Of a stretch of 64,000 nucleotides of DNA, positions 51,719-63,476 are shown piece after piece. Both the position numbers and the translations under genes were made by a program. The stretch is from Flagellimonas flava (GTDB taxonomy: Bacteria; Bacteroidota; Bacteroidia; Flavobacteriales; Flavobacteriaceae). The stretch is taken from the NCBI RefSeq assembly GCF_900129665.1, contig NZ_FQWL01000007.1, positions 40,478-104,477 on the forward strand, written 5' to 3'. Numbering within the stretch: position 1 is the first letter of the stretch; the number at the start of each line of letters is the position of its first letter. A model generated the notes under the pieces. The model was not told where the DNA came from. It was given only the letters and a program-made list of their open reading frames with translations, and did no database searches.

Positions 51719-54700
51719 ATGGAAAATTTTACTTTCTTAAGACTTAAGAAAAAAGTTTTATATGCGCTTTGTCTAACTGCATTTGTTGTTGGACCATTAT
51801 CTCTTACTTCCTTTGGTAATGTAGCCAAAATTCATTTGGATGCAGCCACATATATCACCGATACCGATGGAGATGGTGTGCCCGATTCCGAGGACATCGA
51901 TATAGATGGGGATGGGATTATCAATACAGTGGAAGATCAAAATGCTGATGGAGATGATTGCTATTGGACTTATCCTACGGATACGGATGGTGATGGGGTC
52001 CCGGATTACTTGGATATTGATTCGGATGATGACGGTATTATCGATAACCTTGAAGCACAAACGACCTATGGAGATATTCCACCCTCTGGGAAAGATACAG
52101 ATGGAAATGGACTGGATGATGCCTACGAGGAAACGCCTGGAAGCTGCGGTGGGCTAGTTCCCATTGATTCAGATTATGATCATGTTCCGGATTATTTAGA
52201 TATTGATTCGGACAATGACGGAATTTTAGACAATGTTGAGGCTCAAACTACCTCAGGCTATATTCCTCCGAGTGGCAAAGATATAGATGGTAACGGTCTG
52301 GATGATGCCTACGAGGAGACACCGGGCAGCTGCGGAGGACTTTTACCCATAGATACAGATGGAGACCATCATAAAGATTTTAGGGATATTGACGCTGATA
52401 ATGATGGTATTATTGACAATATCGAGGCCCAAGACCCAGACCATATACAACCTCCCTGTGGGATGGATAAGGATAAAAATGGTCTGGACGACCATTACGA
52501 ATCTTATCCTGGAGCGGGAGAGGGGTTGACTCCTTTAAATAGTGACAACGATACCCAACCTAACTTCAGGGATATCGATTCAGATAATGATGGTATTCCG
52601 GATAATGTGGAAGGGCAGACTACTGCTGGATATATCCCACCTTCAGGAATGGACGATGATAAGGATGGATTGGACAATGCGTATGAAGGGAGTGGCGATG
52701 AAGGTATAGATCCTGAAAATACGGATAGTGAGGACCTTCCCGACTATCTGGATGACGACACCGATAATGATTTGGTCCTGGATAACAATGAAGGGAACGA
52801 TTTTAACTTTGATGGGGTTCCAGATCAAACTTTTACAGGAAACGACACCGATAATGATGGCCTGGATGACGGTTACGAGGGTAGTGACGTGGACGATGGC
52901 TATGACGTGAACGATGAAATTGATGATCCTGCCAACGACCTTCCGGATACAGATGGTACCGAAGATGTGAACTACAGGGACCTGGATGACGACGGGGATG
53001 GGATTGACACGCCAGACGAGGATGCCGATGAGGACGGTGATCCCACTGATGACGACACGGACGATGATGGTACACCCGACTATCTTGACCCAGATAGCCC
53101 TGGTGAGGACACCGATGACGATGGGGTACCTGACAGCGTGGACCTTGACGATGACAACGATGGAATCCTGGATACCACGGAGGACCCAAACGTGGATGGA
53201 GATGATGACCCATTGACAAATCCTTTGGATAGCGATGGTGACGGCAGGCCGAATCATTTGGACATAGACAGCGACAATGATGGTATTCCGGATAATGTGG
53301 AGGCCCAGACTACTGCAGGCTATATACCTCCAAACAATGATGACGCAGCTACTTATGAAGCTAATCAGGGTGTGAATAGCGCCTATCTGGGAGGACTTAC
53401 TCCTGAGAACACGGACGATGAAGACCTTCCAGATTATTTGGATGACGACTCCGATAACGATTTGGTACCCGATAATAATGAAGGGAACGATTTCAACTTT
53501 GATGGGGTTCCAGATCAAACTTTTACAGGAAGCGACACCGATAATGATGGTCTGGATGACGGTTACGAAGGCAGTGATGTGGACGATGGCTACGATGTGA
53601 ACGATGAAATCGATGACCCGGCCAACGACCTTCCCGATACAGATGGTACGGAAGATGTCAATTATAGGGATTTTGATGATGACGGTGACGGTATTGACAC
53701 TCCGGACGAGGACGAGGACGAGGACGGTGATCCTACCAATGACGATACTGACGATGATGGCACGCCAGACTATCTGGACCCTGATGGTCCCGGTGAGGAC
53801 ACTGACGATGATGGGGTACCGGACAGTGTTGACCTTGATGACGACAATGATGGAATCCTGGACACCACTGAGGACCCAAACTTGGATGGAGATGATGACC
53901 CGATGACCGAGGCTTTGGATAGTGATGGAGACGGGAGACCGGACCACTTGGATATAGATAGTGATAATGATGGTATTCCAGACAATGTGGAGGCCCAAAC
54001 AACCGCAGGGTATATTCCACCGAACGATGATGATGCGGCCACCTATGCAGCTAACCAAGGTGTAAACAGTGCGTATTTGGGCGGACTTACTCCAGAGAAT
54101 ACGGATCAAGCAGATGAACTTCCAGATTACTTGGATGATGACTCGGACAACGATTTAGTCTTGGACAACAACGAGGGGAACGATTTTAATTTCGATGGAA
54201 TTCCGGATCAGTCGTTTACCGGTGTGGATACGGACAACGATGGCCTTGATGACGGTTATGAGGGGAGTGACGTTAACGATGGCTATGATGTAAACGATGA
54301 AATCGATGACCCGGCCAATGACCTTCCGGATACAGATGGGACGGATGATGTGAACTATAGGGACTTTGATGACGATGGTGATGGGATTGACACTCCGGAT
54401 GAGGATGAAGACGAGGATGGTGACCCCACCAATGATGATACAGATGATGACGGTACACCGGACTATCTTGATCCAGATCAAAGAAACGTAATTGATGCCG
54501 TGGACGATCAGTTTAATGCTGATGTTTCAGGAGGAGAGATTCCAAATGTAAATGTGCTGACCAATGATACTTTGGATGGCTTACCTGCCACTTTGGATGG
54601 GGTAACCATAATCTCTACTCCAACGAACGAACTTGAAATCAATCCTGATGGAAGCATTACGGTGACACCGGGAATTCCCGAAGATACGTACACCATTGAA

Positions 54701-55651
54701 TACACTATTTGTGAAATCAATGACGAAGAGAACTGCGATAGTGCAACGGTGACCGTTGTAGTAGGTCCTGATATGGGCAATGTAATCGATGCTATGGATG
54801 ATACATTTAGCACGGATTCGGATGGAGAAATTCCAGATAGTAATGTACTTTCCAATGATACTTTGGATGGGGAACAGGTTACCTTGGAAGATGTAATCCT
54901 TACCTCAACGCCCACGGAGGAGCTTAGGATCAACGATGATGGAACTATAACCGTAACCCCTGGTACTCCTGACGGTACATATACCATAGATTATACCATC
55001 TGTGAGTTGGAGGATGTTGAGAATTGCGATTCCGGAACGGTGACCATAGAAGTGGGACCTGGCATGGATAATGTCATAGATGCAGTGGATGATGCCTATA
55101 CGTCAGACAGTTCAGGGGGATTGATTTTGGGCAGTGACGTACTTTCCAATGATACATTGGATGGTAACACAATTACACTCTCGGATGTAACATTGGATTC
55201 CAGCCCAACCAATGCGTTGTCCATCGGCGATGATGGCAGTGTTAGGGTGGTTCCTGGAACACCCGATGGAATCTATACCATTGAATATACCATCTGTGAG
55301 ATATTAAATCCGGATAACTGTGACACAGCAGTAGTAACGGTTTCGGTGGAAAATATCGCGGTAAACCAAATGTTGACACCTAATGGCGACCTTAAAAATG
55401 ACTTTTTGTTCATTCGAGGGGTACGCAGTATCAGGAGTAGCACACTGCGGATTTTCAATAGATGGGGTGTTGCGGTATATGAAGGTAAGGACTATGACAA
55501 TATCAACAACGTATTCGATGGTCGATCAAGGGGAAGGTCCACGCTTAGCGTTAACGATTACCTTCCGGCAGGGGTATATTTTTATATATTTGACTACGAA
55601 ACGGATGAAGGAAGTTTTACCGACTCCGAATACATTTACATAAGCAGGTAA
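51719..55651 (+). CDS. Giant Asp-rich thrombospondin type 3 repeat surface protein with T9SS type B sorting domain
   Basis: 1310 residues from the ATG at 51719 (TTG at 51701 also in frame). A signal peptide ([21 protein letters not shown]) leads to about 875 residues of calcium-binding TSP3 repeats of the DxDxDGxxD type, built from smaller units of about 62 residues and then larger units of about 230. Three near-identical Ig-like/VCBS modules follow (each about 98 residues, starting NVIDAVDD or NVIDAMDD). The last 100 residues ([43 protein letters not shown]) are a type B C-terminal sorting domain (gliding motility-associated form). It is likely a secreted adhesin attached by T9SS; PorP/SprF is its immediate neighbour. 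Confidence 0.93.
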   Translation: MENFTFLRLKKKVLYALCLTAFVVGPLSLTSFGNVAKIHLDAATYITDTDGDGVPDSEDIDIDGDGIINTVEDQNADGDDCYWTYPTDTDGDGVPDYLDIDSDDDGIIDNLEAQTTYGDIPPSGKDTDGNGLDDAYEETPGSCGGLVPIDSDYDHVPDYLDIDSDNDGILDNVEAQTTSGYIPPSGKDIDGNGLDDAYEETPGSCGGLLPIDTDGDHHKDFRDIDADNDGIIDNIEAQDPDHIQPPCGMDKDKNGLDDHYESYPGAGEGLTPLNSDNDTQPNFRDIDSDNDGIPDNVEGQTTAGYIPPSGMDDDKDGLDNAYEGSGDEGIDPENTDSEDLPDYLDDDTDNDLVLDNNEGNDFNFDGVPDQTFTGNDTDNDGLDDGYEGSDVDDGYDVNDEIDDPANDLPDTDGTEDVNYRDLDDDGDGIDTPDEDADEDGDPTDDDTDDDGTPDYLDPDSPGEDTDDDGVPDSVDLDDDNDGILDTTEDPNVDGDDDPLTNPLDSDGDGRPNHLDIDSDNDGIPDNVEAQTTAGYIPPNNDDAATYEANQGVNSAYLGGLTPENTDDEDLPDYLDDDSDNDLVPDNNEGNDFNFDGVPDQTFTGSDTDNDGLDDGYEGSDVDDGYDVNDEIDDPANDLPDTDGTEDVNYRDFDDDGDGIDTPDEDEDEDGDPTNDDTDDDGTPDYLDPDGPGEDTDDDGVPDSVDLDDDNDGILDTTEDPNLDGDDDPMTEALDSDGDGRPDHLDIDSDNDGIPDNVEAQTTAGYIPPNDDDAATYAANQGVNSAYLGGLTPENTDQADELPDYLDDDSDNDLVLDNNEGNDFNFDGIPDQSFTGVDTDNDGLDDGYEGSDVNDGYDVNDEIDDPANDLPDTDGTDDVNYRDFDDDGDGIDTPDEDEDEDGDPTNDDTDDDGTPDYLDPDQRNVIDAVDDQFNADVSGGEIPNVNVLTNDTLDGLPATLDGVTIISTPTNELEINPDGSITVTPGIPEDTYTIEYTICEINDEENCDSATVTVVVGPDMGNVIDAMDDTFSTDSDGEIPDSNVLSNDTLDGEQVTLEDVILTSTPTEELRINDDGTITVTPGTPDGTYTIDYTICELEDVENCDSGTVTIEVGPGMDNVIDAVDDAYTSDSSGGLILGSDVLSNDTLDGNTITLSDVTLDSSPTNALSIGDDGSVRVVPGTPDGIYTIEYTICEILNPDNCDTAVVTVSVENIAVNQMLTPNGDLKNDFLFIRGVRSIRSSTLRIFNRWGVAVYEGKDYDNINNVFDGRSRGRSTLSVNDYLPAGVYFYIFDYETDEGSFTDSEYIYISR
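52714..54480 (+). repeat. Tandem repeats of about 690 bp in the TSP3 gene, about 2.6 copies
   Basis: Copies start near 52714, 53406 and 54094 with the phrase [26 protein letters not shown], then DDGYEGSDV and [15 protein letters not shown]. The copies differ mainly at synonymous or third positions and a few residues (e.g. [30 protein letters not shown]). The spacing is near 690 bp and the third copy is cut short where the Ig-like modules begin. Confidence 0.85.
54484..55350 (+). repeat. Three tandem Ig-like modules of about 290 bp
   Basis: Start points near 54484, 54778 and 55069. Each begins NVIDAVDD (or NVIDAMDD) and contains SNDTLDG or TNDTLDG, then a [13 protein letters not shown] strand, TICE and a final CDS-VTV strand. 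These resemble Ig-like/cadherin-like adhesion modules. Confidence 0.85.
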
Positions 55652-55665
55652 CATATTGAAGCAGA

Positions 55666-56616
55666 ATGGTTAAAAAGCACTTTTTAATTCCGTTTTTACT
55701 TATTGGAATCACAATTCAAAGTCTTGTTGCGCAACAAGATGCGCAGTATACCCAATATATGTTCAATACATTGACGGTAAACCCTGCCTATGCTGGTTCC
55801 AGAGGGCAATTGAGTTTTGCTGGGCTGTATCGTTCCCAATGGATTGGTTTGGATGGAGCGCCTGAGACTTTTACGGTTAACCTCCACTCTCCAATTCGAA
55901 ATAGCCGACTGGGATATGGCATTTCCTTGGTCAATGATAATATTGGGGATGGTGTGGTTCAAGAAACCTATTTGGATGCGGTGCTGTCATATACCATTGA
56001 TGTCTCTTTGGACGCAAAGCTTTCATTTGGTCTGAAAGCTGGGGGCAATATGTTGAGCTTGGATTTTAATGGCCTTCGGAACTTTGATCAAGAGGTCGTT
56101 CAGCAAGACAATATCGATAATCAATTCTCACCCAATTTTGGATTGGGAATCTATTATCATACCGATAAATTCTATGCCGGGGTTTCCGCTCCAAATGTTT
56201 TGGAAACAGAGTATTTCGACAATAACGCCAACGATTCCAATTCGGTTAATTTTTTGGCCACGGAGCGCATAAATTTCTATTTGATTACCGGTTATGTTTT
56301 TGATCTAAATTCCGATTTGAAATTTAAACCGGCCCTATTGACAAAAGCTGTTGGCGGTGCACCTTTACAGGTTGATTTATCGGCAAGTTTTCTATATGCG
56401 GACAAATTTAGTTTCGGAGCTGCCTACAGATTGGATGCAGCGGTCAGTGCATTAGCTGGCTTTCAGGTAACGGACCAAATAATGATTGGTTTGGCCTACG
56501 ACCGTGAAACCACAGAACTTGGGGGAACCCAGTTCAATGATGGTTCATTCGAAGTGTTTTTAAGATTGGAATTGCTCAAAGCTTTCCAAAGAACAGTATC
56601 GCCTCGATTCTTTTAA
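55666..56616 (+). CDS. PorP/SprF family type IX secretion-associated membrane protein
   Basis: 316 residues with a signal peptide (FLLIGITIQSLVAQ). Family signature QQDAQYTQYMFNTLTVNPAY and AYAGSRGQLSFAGLYRSQWI near the N-terminus, then repeated beta strands ending in an aromatic residue (FLRLELLKAFQRTVSPRFF). PorP/SprF proteins are outer-membrane partners dedicated to neighbouring T9SS type B cargo. It begins 14 bp after the TSP3 gene and 11 bp before the OmpA gene, so the three form one operon. Confidence 0.95.
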   Translation: MVKKHFLIPFLLIGITIQSLVAQQDAQYTQYMFNTLTVNPAYAGSRGQLSFAGLYRSQWIGLDGAPETFTVNLHSPIRNSRLGYGISLVNDNIGDGVVQETYLDAVLSYTIDVSLDAKLSFGLKAGGNMLSLDFNGLRNFDQEVVQQDNIDNQFSPNFGLGIYYHTDKFYAGVSAPNVLETEYFDNNANDSNSVNFLATERINFYLITGYVFDLNSDLKFKPALLTKAVGGAPLQVDLSASFLYADKFSFGAAYRLDAAVSALAGFQVTDQIMIGLAYDRETTELGGTQFNDGSFEVFLRLELLKAFQRTVSPRFF

Positions 56617-56627
56617 TACAGTATACT

Positions 56628-58583
56628 ATGCTAAAAAGAATACTTATTTTCCTAATGATTTTTTCAGGGTGCATGGCTCCAGTATTGGCCCAAGAAAATG
56701 ACAAGGTAAATGAAAAACAGCAGGCGAAAGTGAAAGCCAAGGCTGATGAGCGCTACAATGAATACTCCTTTAGTCCGGCAATTGATATTTACAAAAAAGT
56801 ACTTGAAAAAGGTTATGTTTCCCAAGATTTACTTAAACGATTGGGGAATTCGTATTACTTCAATGCCAAATACGAAGAAGCTGCAAATGTCTACCAAAGG
56901 CTAGCAGAAACCTATCCAGACGAAACTGAGCCCGATTACTTTTTTAGGTACGCACAGAGTTTAAAAACCCTTGGGGATTACGAGGCCTCCAAGGAAATAA
57001 TGGGTAAGTTTAAGGCTATGACGGCCGTGGAAGGCTCTCGTTATGATGATGACTACCTTGCTAAAATCGAAGAAAACTCGGGACGATACGATGTCAAACC
57101 CTTTCCTTATAACAGCAAATACTCGGATTTTGCGGCCTCATATTATGAGCAAGGACTAATTTTTTCCTCCGATAGGGATACAGGGAACTTGGCGCGTTAC
57201 CGACACACCTGGAATTCAAGGGATTTTTTGGATTTGTATAAGGTAAATGCGGATAGCATTTCCAATGACAATGTTGTGAAATTACCAGGTGATGTCAATA
57301 CCAGACTTCATGAGTCCACTTCAGTGGTGACCAAAGATGGCACTACCATGTATTTCACCAGAAACAATTTCTTGGATGGAAAGAAATACAAAGACCAAGA
57401 AGGCGTAATTCGATTAAAGATTTATAGTGCTGAACTTATAGATGGAGAATGGACCAATGTACTGGAATTACCTTTTAACAACGATTCCTATTCCGTTGCG
57501 CACCCAGTGCTTAGTCCAGACGAAAAAAGATTGTACTTTGTATCTGATATGCCCGGTTCTGTGGGCGAATCGGATATTTTCATGACTGAGATTATTGGGG
57601 ATGGAACCTACGGCCCTATCGTCAATCTTGGAAAAAACATTAATACCAGAGCTAGGGAAACCTTTCCTTATATCACCAAAGATGGGGTACTTTACTTTTC
57701 ATCAGACGGGCATCAAGGCTTGGGTGGACTGGATGTATTCGCTACAAAAATAGCCTTTGGAAATTTTGATGAACCAGTGGTAAATGTGGGAAAACCAATC
57801 AATGGCAACCAAGATGATTTTGCATTTATCATAGATAATGAAAGTAAGGAAGGTTATTTTTCTTCGAATAGGGAAGGAGGCTTGGGAGAGGACGATATCT
57901 ACAGTTTTGAAGAGACTAAGCCCTTGGTTTTGGATTGTATTCAAGAAGTTACGGGAACCGTTCGGGATAGAATCTCAAATGAAGTCTTGGCCGGAGCTAC
58001 TGTGAAAATTATTGATGAGGAAAATAATGAAGTCTCTTCAACTCTTACAGATTCAAAGGGAAATTATGTGCTTTCTTTGGATTGTTCCAAAGGAAATTTT
58101 GTTAGGGCTTCAAGAGATGGTTACGTGCCTGCGGAAGAATATTTGAATGTTTCCTATGGAAAACCAAGAATAGTTGATTTTTATTTGGAACGCGATTTGG
58201 TAACCGGAGGTTTTGGCGACGATTTGGCAAAATTATTGCAATTGAGCACAATTTATTTCGATTTGAACAAATACAACATTCGTTCAGATGCCGAGATAGA
58301 AATCCAGAAAGTAATTGTGGCCATGGAGAAATACCCAAGTTTAAAAATAAAGGTAAATTCCCATACGGATAGCCGAGGTAATGATGCATATAACCTGTGG
58401 TTGTCACAGAAAAGAGCTCAATCCACGGTGGATTACATGGTCTCAAAAGGAATTTCGGCAGATAGGCTCCAGGGTGAGGGATACGGTGAGACCCGATTGG
58501 TAAATCAGTGCGCCAATGGAGTTCGTTGCACCAGCGACGAACATCAGCTCAATCGTAGATCCGAATTTATCATCTTTGAATAA
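56628..58583 (+). CDS. OmpA-family protein with TPR-like, beta-propeller (PD40) and carboxypeptidase-regulatory-like domains
   Basis: 651 residues with a signal peptide (LIFLMIFSGCMAPVLAQ). TPR-like helices about 30-130 (AIDIYKKVLEKGYV, SYYFNAKYEEAANVYQRLAE), PD40 beta-propeller-like repeats about 150-430 (LSPDEKRLYFVSDMPGSVGE, YISDVLYFSSDGHQGLGG-type), a CarboxypepD_reg-like domain about 437-510, and an OmpA peptidoglycan-binding domain about 540-651 (IYFDLNKYNIRSDAEIEI, VNSHTDSRGNDAYNLWLSQK). It probably ties the PorP/SprF system to the cell wall. Confidence 0.93.
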   Translation: MLKRILIFLMIFSGCMAPVLAQENDKVNEKQQAKVKAKADERYNEYSFSPAIDIYKKVLEKGYVSQDLLKRLGNSYYFNAKYEEAANVYQRLAETYPDETEPDYFFRYAQSLKTLGDYEASKEIMGKFKAMTAVEGSRYDDDYLAKIEENSGRYDVKPFPYNSKYSDFAASYYEQGLIFSSDRDTGNLARYRHTWNSRDFLDLYKVNADSISNDNVVKLPGDVNTRLHESTSVVTKDGTTMYFTRNNFLDGKKYKDQEGVIRLKIYSAELIDGEWTNVLELPFNNDSYSVAHPVLSPDEKRLYFVSDMPGSVGESDIFMTEIIGDGTYGPIVNLGKNINTRARETFPYITKDGVLYFSSDGHQGLGGLDVFATKIAFGNFDEPVVNVGKPINGNQDDFAFIIDNESKEGYFSSNREGGLGEDDIYSFEETKPLVLDCIQEVTGTVRDRISNEVLAGATVKIIDEENNEVSSTLTDSKGNYVLSLDCSKGNFVRASRDGYVPAEEYLNVSYGKPRIVDFYLERDLVTGGFGDDLAKLLQLSTIYFDLNKYNIRSDAEIEIQKVIVAMEKYPSLKIKVNSHTDSRGNDAYNLWLSQKRAQSTVDYMVSKGISADRLQGEGYGETRLVNQCANGVRCTSDEHQLNRRSEFIIFE

Positions 58584-58845
58584 GTGTATCGTTTGAAATT
58601 ACAGAGTGTTTTTGACCTGGATTTGACAATAGCAGGTGCTTGAAACAGATTGTTATCAAAGCCTTAATCGATAAAATACTTCTTTTTTTGACCTCTTATC
58701 AAGTATGCTGACACCATAATTTACCCGCTTCACTAGGATTATGAAGGTCTAGACAACATTTTTTGGGTGCTCAGGGGCGTCACATCTATTTTTATTCAGT
58801 TGTATATCATACGGAAACGACGTATTTCCATTATCATATTGCTGA

Positions 58846-61800
58846 ATGAAAAACCTCAATGGCAAACTTTTAGTCTTTTTTTTACTCTTTATGGGATCCC
58901 TAGGGGTTTCTGCACAGACTACAATTTGGTTTGAAGATTTTGAAAGCCCTACCGTAGCACAGGACCTTACTGGAACCGCTACGGGACCTGAGGCTACTAC
59001 TTGGGCAGCAACGGGGGATACCCATGGAAACGTCAACAGAAGACTGGATGTTGAGAATTTAAGCGGGGATTTGGTAATGCACGCCAGAAATACCGATCAA
59101 ACAGAGACTTGGGCCACAGCGGCGATTGATATTTCCGCATACACCACTGCACAGTTTAGTTTGGACGCTGGTTTTGCCGGTGTTGAATCTGGAGACAGTT
59201 TTACGGGCTCTTACCGAATCAATGGCGGAACCTGGATAAACTTTCAAAATACAACTACTACTGGGGTTTTATCTTCCTATTCGGTCACTGGACTGTCTGG
59301 AAATACCCTGGAAATTAGGGTGCAATTCGTTACCAATCAAAACAGCGATTCAGAATACTATTTTATTGATGACGTATTGGTGGAAGGTATTAGCGGTAGC
59401 GTCACATGTACCACGCTCTCTTCCTCTCCAAGCTCGGTAATTAATGATTTTGTTACGCTCAATTCAACCTTAAGTGGTTTTTCGTCCGGTACAATTACCG
59501 ACGTGAACGTAACACTTAATATTACACATACTTGGGACTCGGATTTGGATATTTCACTAAGAAGTCCATCTGGGACCACAGTCCTTCTTACCTCGGACAA
59601 TGGGGGCAGTGGGGATAATTATACAAATACGGTTTTTGATGACTCAGGGGGTACTGCAATAACAGCGGGAAGTGCGCCTTTTACGGGGACTTTTAGCCCG
59701 GAAGGCAGTCTCTCAGGTTTTAATGGGGAAGACCCTAGCGGAACCTGGACCCTGGAAGTTTTCGATGATGCAGGAGGGGATACTGGAACCTTAAACAGTT
59801 TTTCAATAGAAGTTTGTACTGCAGGATCTGTTTCTACCGATTTAGCTGTAACCAAGACGGTAGATGATAGTACGCCCGGAGAGGGATCAAACGTAGTATA
59901 CACCCTGTCGGTGGTTAACAATGGTCCTGAAAATGCCACAAACGTAAGTTTGACCGATGTGCTTCCAGCTGGCGTGACCTATGTAAGCGATGATGGTGCA
60001 TACAATTCAGGAACAGGGGTTTGGACCATTGGAAATTTGAACAACGGAGCAACAGCAACCTTGAACATCACAGCAAGTGTGGATGGTAGCACCGCAGGGT
60101 CAACCATAACAAATACAATTACCGCCTTTAGTGCAGACCAAACAGATAGTGATGCAACAACGGATGACCTTAGCGAGTCTATAGTACCTAGCGTGGACCA
60201 ACCACCAGTACTAACGGTAACGGGAAATCAAGTGTATTGCCCAGGAACCTCTTTGCCCATCGCAGAAACGATTAGTATCTCAGATCCTGACGATACCACA
60301 ACTGATGCTATTTATATTCAGATATCTTCCGGATATATCAATGGGGAAGATTTATTGACTTTGACGGGTACTCATCCCAGTATTACAGCAACTTGGGATG
60401 CTACGGAAGGTGAACTTACGTTACAGGGACCAGCTACCTTTGCAGAATTTGAAGCTGCAATTCTAGCCGTGGAATACTCTAGTAGTGCGGCCAATCCAAC
60501 AGGTACCAGACAATTTTCCATTACTCCCGGAAGTGCCAACTTTTTACCACCAACAGGTCATTATTACGAATTCATATCCAGTCCTAATATTACTTGGACT
60601 GCCGCAAGGGACGCAGCTGCCTTGCGAACCTATTTTGGATTGCAAGGATATTTAGCAACGTTAACGTCACAAGCCGAAGCAGATTTTTCAGGCTCGCAGG
60701 CTACAGGAGTAGGATGGATCGGTGGTAGTGATGCCGCAACCGAAGGAGACTGGAGATGGGTTACCGGCCCGGAAGGGCTGGCTAATGGCGGTACAGGAAC
60801 CCCGTTTTGGCTGGGAAATCAAACAGGGACAACTACGGCACCTGATTTTTTTGCCTTTTGGAACTCCGGGGAGCCAAATCAAGCGGGGAATGAGGATTAT
60901 GCGCATATAACTGATGTTTCGGTGACTTCGTCCCCTGGATCATGGAACGATTTACCCAATACCACTTCTACCTCCGGACCTTATCAAGCCCAGGGTTATG
61001 TAGTGGAATATGGAGGAAGTGCGGGAGATCCGGTTCTGAGTATTACGGGAGTTACAACGCTAACAGTGGACAATGTAAACCCAACCGCAAGTAACCCATC
61101 ACCTGTGACGGTGAATTGTTCGGCGGATATCCCTGCTGTAAACGTTGCTGATGTAACGGATGAAGCGGATAACTGTACGGCAAACCCGGCAGTAACACAT
61201 ATAAGTGATGTGAGTGACGGAGGCTCTAACCCCGAAATAATAACAAGGACATATCGAATTACGGACGATTCTGGGAATTCAATTGATGTCACCCAGACCA
61301 TTACGGTTAGCCCAATTACAATTGATACCCAACCTTCAAACCAGACGGTAAACTTAGGAAGCAATGGTACATTTACCTCCAGTTCTACCAATGCGGACAC
61401 CTACCAATGGCAGGTAAGTACCAATGGAGGAGGAAGTTTTACGGACATAAGCGATGGAGCAGAGTATTCCGGTACATCTACTCAAACATTGACGGTTTTA
61501 ACGGTTAACCTGGCCAAAAGTGGGTATATCTACAGAATTATAGTTTCCAATTCAACAGGTAGTTGTGCTTCAATTACCTCTTCAGAAGCTACATTGACCG
61601 TGGCAGTGGATACGGATGGTGATGGAATTTTTGATAATGTTGATTTGGACGACGACAATGATGGTATTTTAGATGCCGTAGAGTCGCCCAAAACCGTATT
61701 ATGGGTAACAAATGGCACCCCAGGTTCCGAAGAGCAAAATACAATAGACAAGCTTACCGCCTTAGGTTTTACCGTTACGGTGGTAGATGACAATGTTGGG

Positions 61801-63033
61801 GGAGATGCGAATAACTTTGCAGTAACCTTTGTCTACGAAGATGTTTTCAGTGGCGATGCGTTGGCTAACGTGGCCAATTTGACCACAACCTCGCAAGGGG
61901 TAATTACCAGCGAACCAGCCCTTCATGATGACATTTTAGGGGCATCTACTGGTGGAAGTGGTGGATTGACATCTGTGAACATCCTGAATAATACACATCC
62001 AATTACTTCAGGGTTGACCTTAGGGAGTTACAATATTGGTGATGCATTGTATCATGGTAGTTCATTGACCACCGGAACTGTTTTAGGACAGGATCCCAAT
62101 AACAGTGAAGCTTCTATCGTAGTATGGGAACAGGGCGATGTCATGGAGGTGGGAACAGCGCCGGGTAAAAGAGCAATTGTTCCCCATGCAAACGGAAATG
62201 GTGGTTTTAATACAGCTGGTGAGGATTTGCTTGTTAGCGCGATAATATGGACTGCTGCCATCGATTCAGATGATGATGGCGTCTATGATGATTTGGATTT
62301 AGATAGTGATAACGATGGGATCTATGATGCCGTTGAAGCCGGTCATAATCAGGCTCATACCAATGGACGTCTTACTGGAGCTGTGGGAACGGATGGTGTT
62401 CCTGACAGTGCACAGGCTTCTGGCCAAGAGAATAGCGGAACGGTAAACTATACGCTGGCCGATTCAGATTCAGACGGAAACGATGATGTACTTGAGGCGG
62501 ACAGTGACAACGACGGGTGCGGGGATGCTGATGAGGCTTACGCGGATACGAATGCAGATACAGATGATAATGGAACCTATGGTTCAGGTATTCCAACGGT
62601 CAACGGTGATGGTTCTGTACAAGGTGCTTCCTATCCAGTCCCTGCTGATGGAGATACGAATAGCACTTTTGATTTTCAGGAGTTGGATACTGCTCCTGCC
62701 ATTACAACACAACCTGTAAATGCTACAACCTGCCCAGGTTGCGGGACTACCTTTACAGTAACAGCTACCAATGCTGATTCCTATCAATGGCAAAGATTTA
62801 ATGGCTCCATTTGGGTGGATGTCACCGATGCTGGTATTTATACTGGCTCAAATACAAACACGCTAACTATTACTGCACCAACAGAATCCAATGATAATGA
62901 TCAATATCGTGTGCTGGTTTACAATTCAGCTTACATCTGTAGTTTTGAGACATCTTCCACAGCCATTCTTTCCATAAGAGTAAGCTCTGTCATTACTAAT
63001 AGAAGAATCACCTTTAGGGTAGACCCGGATTAA
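58846..63033 (+). CDS. Multidomain secreted adhesin (P-domain, DUF11, C-type lectin-like, Ig-like and TSP3 modules)
   Basis: 1395 residues with a signal peptide ([17 protein letters not shown]). In order: N-terminal jelly-roll-like domain to 180; proprotein convertase P-domain about 186-325 ([33 protein letters not shown]); DUF11 about 331-440; a cadherin-like stretch; C-type lectin-like domain about 571-722 ([46 protein letters not shown]); HYR-like about 745-825; Ig-like about 824-920; TSP3 about 922-950; a separate alpha/beta domain about 951-1140; TSP3 about 1140-1255; a last Ig-like domain. No type A or type B sorting domain is recognisable; it ends [13 protein letters not shown]. Likely adhesion to sugar or matrix. 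Confidence 0.88.
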   Translation: MKNLNGKLLVFFLLFMGSLGVSAQTTIWFEDFESPTVAQDLTGTATGPEATTWAATGDTHGNVNRRLDVENLSGDLVMHARNTDQTETWATAAIDISAYTTAQFSLDAGFAGVESGDSFTGSYRINGGTWINFQNTTTTGVLSSYSVTGLSGNTLEIRVQFVTNQNSDSEYYFIDDVLVEGISGSVTCTTLSSSPSSVINDFVTLNSTLSGFSSGTITDVNVTLNITHTWDSDLDISLRSPSGTTVLLTSDNGGSGDNYTNTVFDDSGGTAITAGSAPFTGTFSPEGSLSGFNGEDPSGTWTLEVFDDAGGDTGTLNSFSIEVCTAGSVSTDLAVTKTVDDSTPGEGSNVVYTLSVVNNGPENATNVSLTDVLPAGVTYVSDDGAYNSGTGVWTIGNLNNGATATLNITASVDGSTAGSTITNTITAFSADQTDSDATTDDLSESIVPSVDQPPVLTVTGNQVYCPGTSLPIAETISISDPDDTTTDAIYIQISSGYINGEDLLTLTGTHPSITATWDATEGELTLQGPATFAEFEAAILAVEYSSSAANPTGTRQFSITPGSANFLPPTGHYYEFISSPNITWTAARDAAALRTYFGLQGYLATLTSQAEADFSGSQATGVGWIGGSDAATEGDWRWVTGPEGLANGGTGTPFWLGNQTGTTTAPDFFAFWNSGEPNQAGNEDYAHITDVSVTSSPGSWNDLPNTTSTSGPYQAQGYVVEYGGSAGDPVLSITGVTTLTVDNVNPTASNPSPVTVNCSADIPAVNVADVTDEADNCTANPAVTHISDVSDGGSNPEIITRTYRITDDSGNSIDVTQTITVSPITIDTQPSNQTVNLGSNGTFTSSSTNADTYQWQVSTNGGGSFTDISDGAEYSGTSTQTLTVLTVNLAKSGYIYRIIVSNSTGSCASITSSEATLTVAVDTDGDGIFDNVDLDDDNDGILDAVESPKTVLWVTNGTPGSEEQNTIDKLTALGFTVTVVDDNVGGDANNFAVTFVYEDVFSGDALANVANLTTTSQGVITSEPALHDDILGASTGGSGGLTSVNILNNTHPITSGLTLGSYNIGDALYHGSSLTTGTVLGQDPNNSEASIVVWEQGDVMEVGTAPGKRAIVPHANGNGGFNTAGEDLLVSAIIWTAAIDSDDDGVYDDLDLDSDNDGIYDAVEAGHNQAHTNGRLTGAVGTDGVPDSAQASGQENSGTVNYTLADSDSDGNDDVLEADSDNDGCGDADEAYADTNADTDDNGTYGSGIPTVNGDGSVQGASYPVPADGDTNSTFDFQELDTAPAITTQPVNATTCPGCGTTFTVTATNADSYQWQRFNGSIWVDVTDAGIYTGSNTNTLTITAPTESNDNDQYRVLVYNSAYICSFETSSTAILSIRVSSVITNRRITFRVDPD

Positions 63034-63476
63034 GCGTTTTAAAATAAAGAACCTATCTCCTTCGCTTTCTTGGATAATTCATTTTGAAATACTTTAAACA
63101 TTAAGTATTGACTTTTATTAGGTAATATTTTGGCCTTGAAAAAGGTTCTTTTGTGAAAATTAAGTTACGTTTTTTCCTACGATTTTTCGACGGTAATTGG
63201 CACTCTTCTTGGTTTCCTCACCTGTTGATAATACTGGTTTTATCGACCAAATACAATCAAAAAACCATACCCATAATGAACTATGACCTCAAAATTTAAC
63301 CACTATACAGTCGGATTTCATGCGTACACAACAAATATTTTCCCCCCCTAGAGGTAAAGGTAATTTTGTAAAGTGTAGAAGTGTTTAAAATCATGAACTA
63401 CAGTTTAGCAGACGAAAAAAGCTTAGAAATAGTACAAAAAATACAATCTCGACCGATGTCTAATAACCATAACCCC
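63034..63476 (+). promoter_or_regulatory. 443-bp gap with a -7 promoter element and a C7 tract
   Basis: TAATTTTG at 63361-63368 matches TAnnTTTG exactly and lies 108 nt before the last gene's ATG. A run of seven C (63342-63348) lies 12 nt before this element, i.e. in the promoter spacer. An in-frame ATG at 63393 allows a longer N-terminus for the last gene (28 extra codons, including a second ATG at 63456). No other gene seen. Confidence 0.5.

Noticed and set aside
52643..54109. 488-codon open frame antisense to the TSP3-repeat gene
   Set aside because: The Asp-rich GAT/GAC repeats lack stop codons on the opposite strand; the translation (Ile/Val/His-rich) follows the repeat and resembles no protein.
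51860..54480. CRISPR-like regular repeats
   Set aside because: The repeats are in frame, encode TSP3 modules and have no unique spacers or cas genes.
58809..58829. Interleaved short inverted repeats (ATACG/CGTAT and GGAAA/TTTCC) before the adhesin gene
   Set aside because: Five-base arms of AT-rich sequence are expected by chance, and no promoter element adjoins them.
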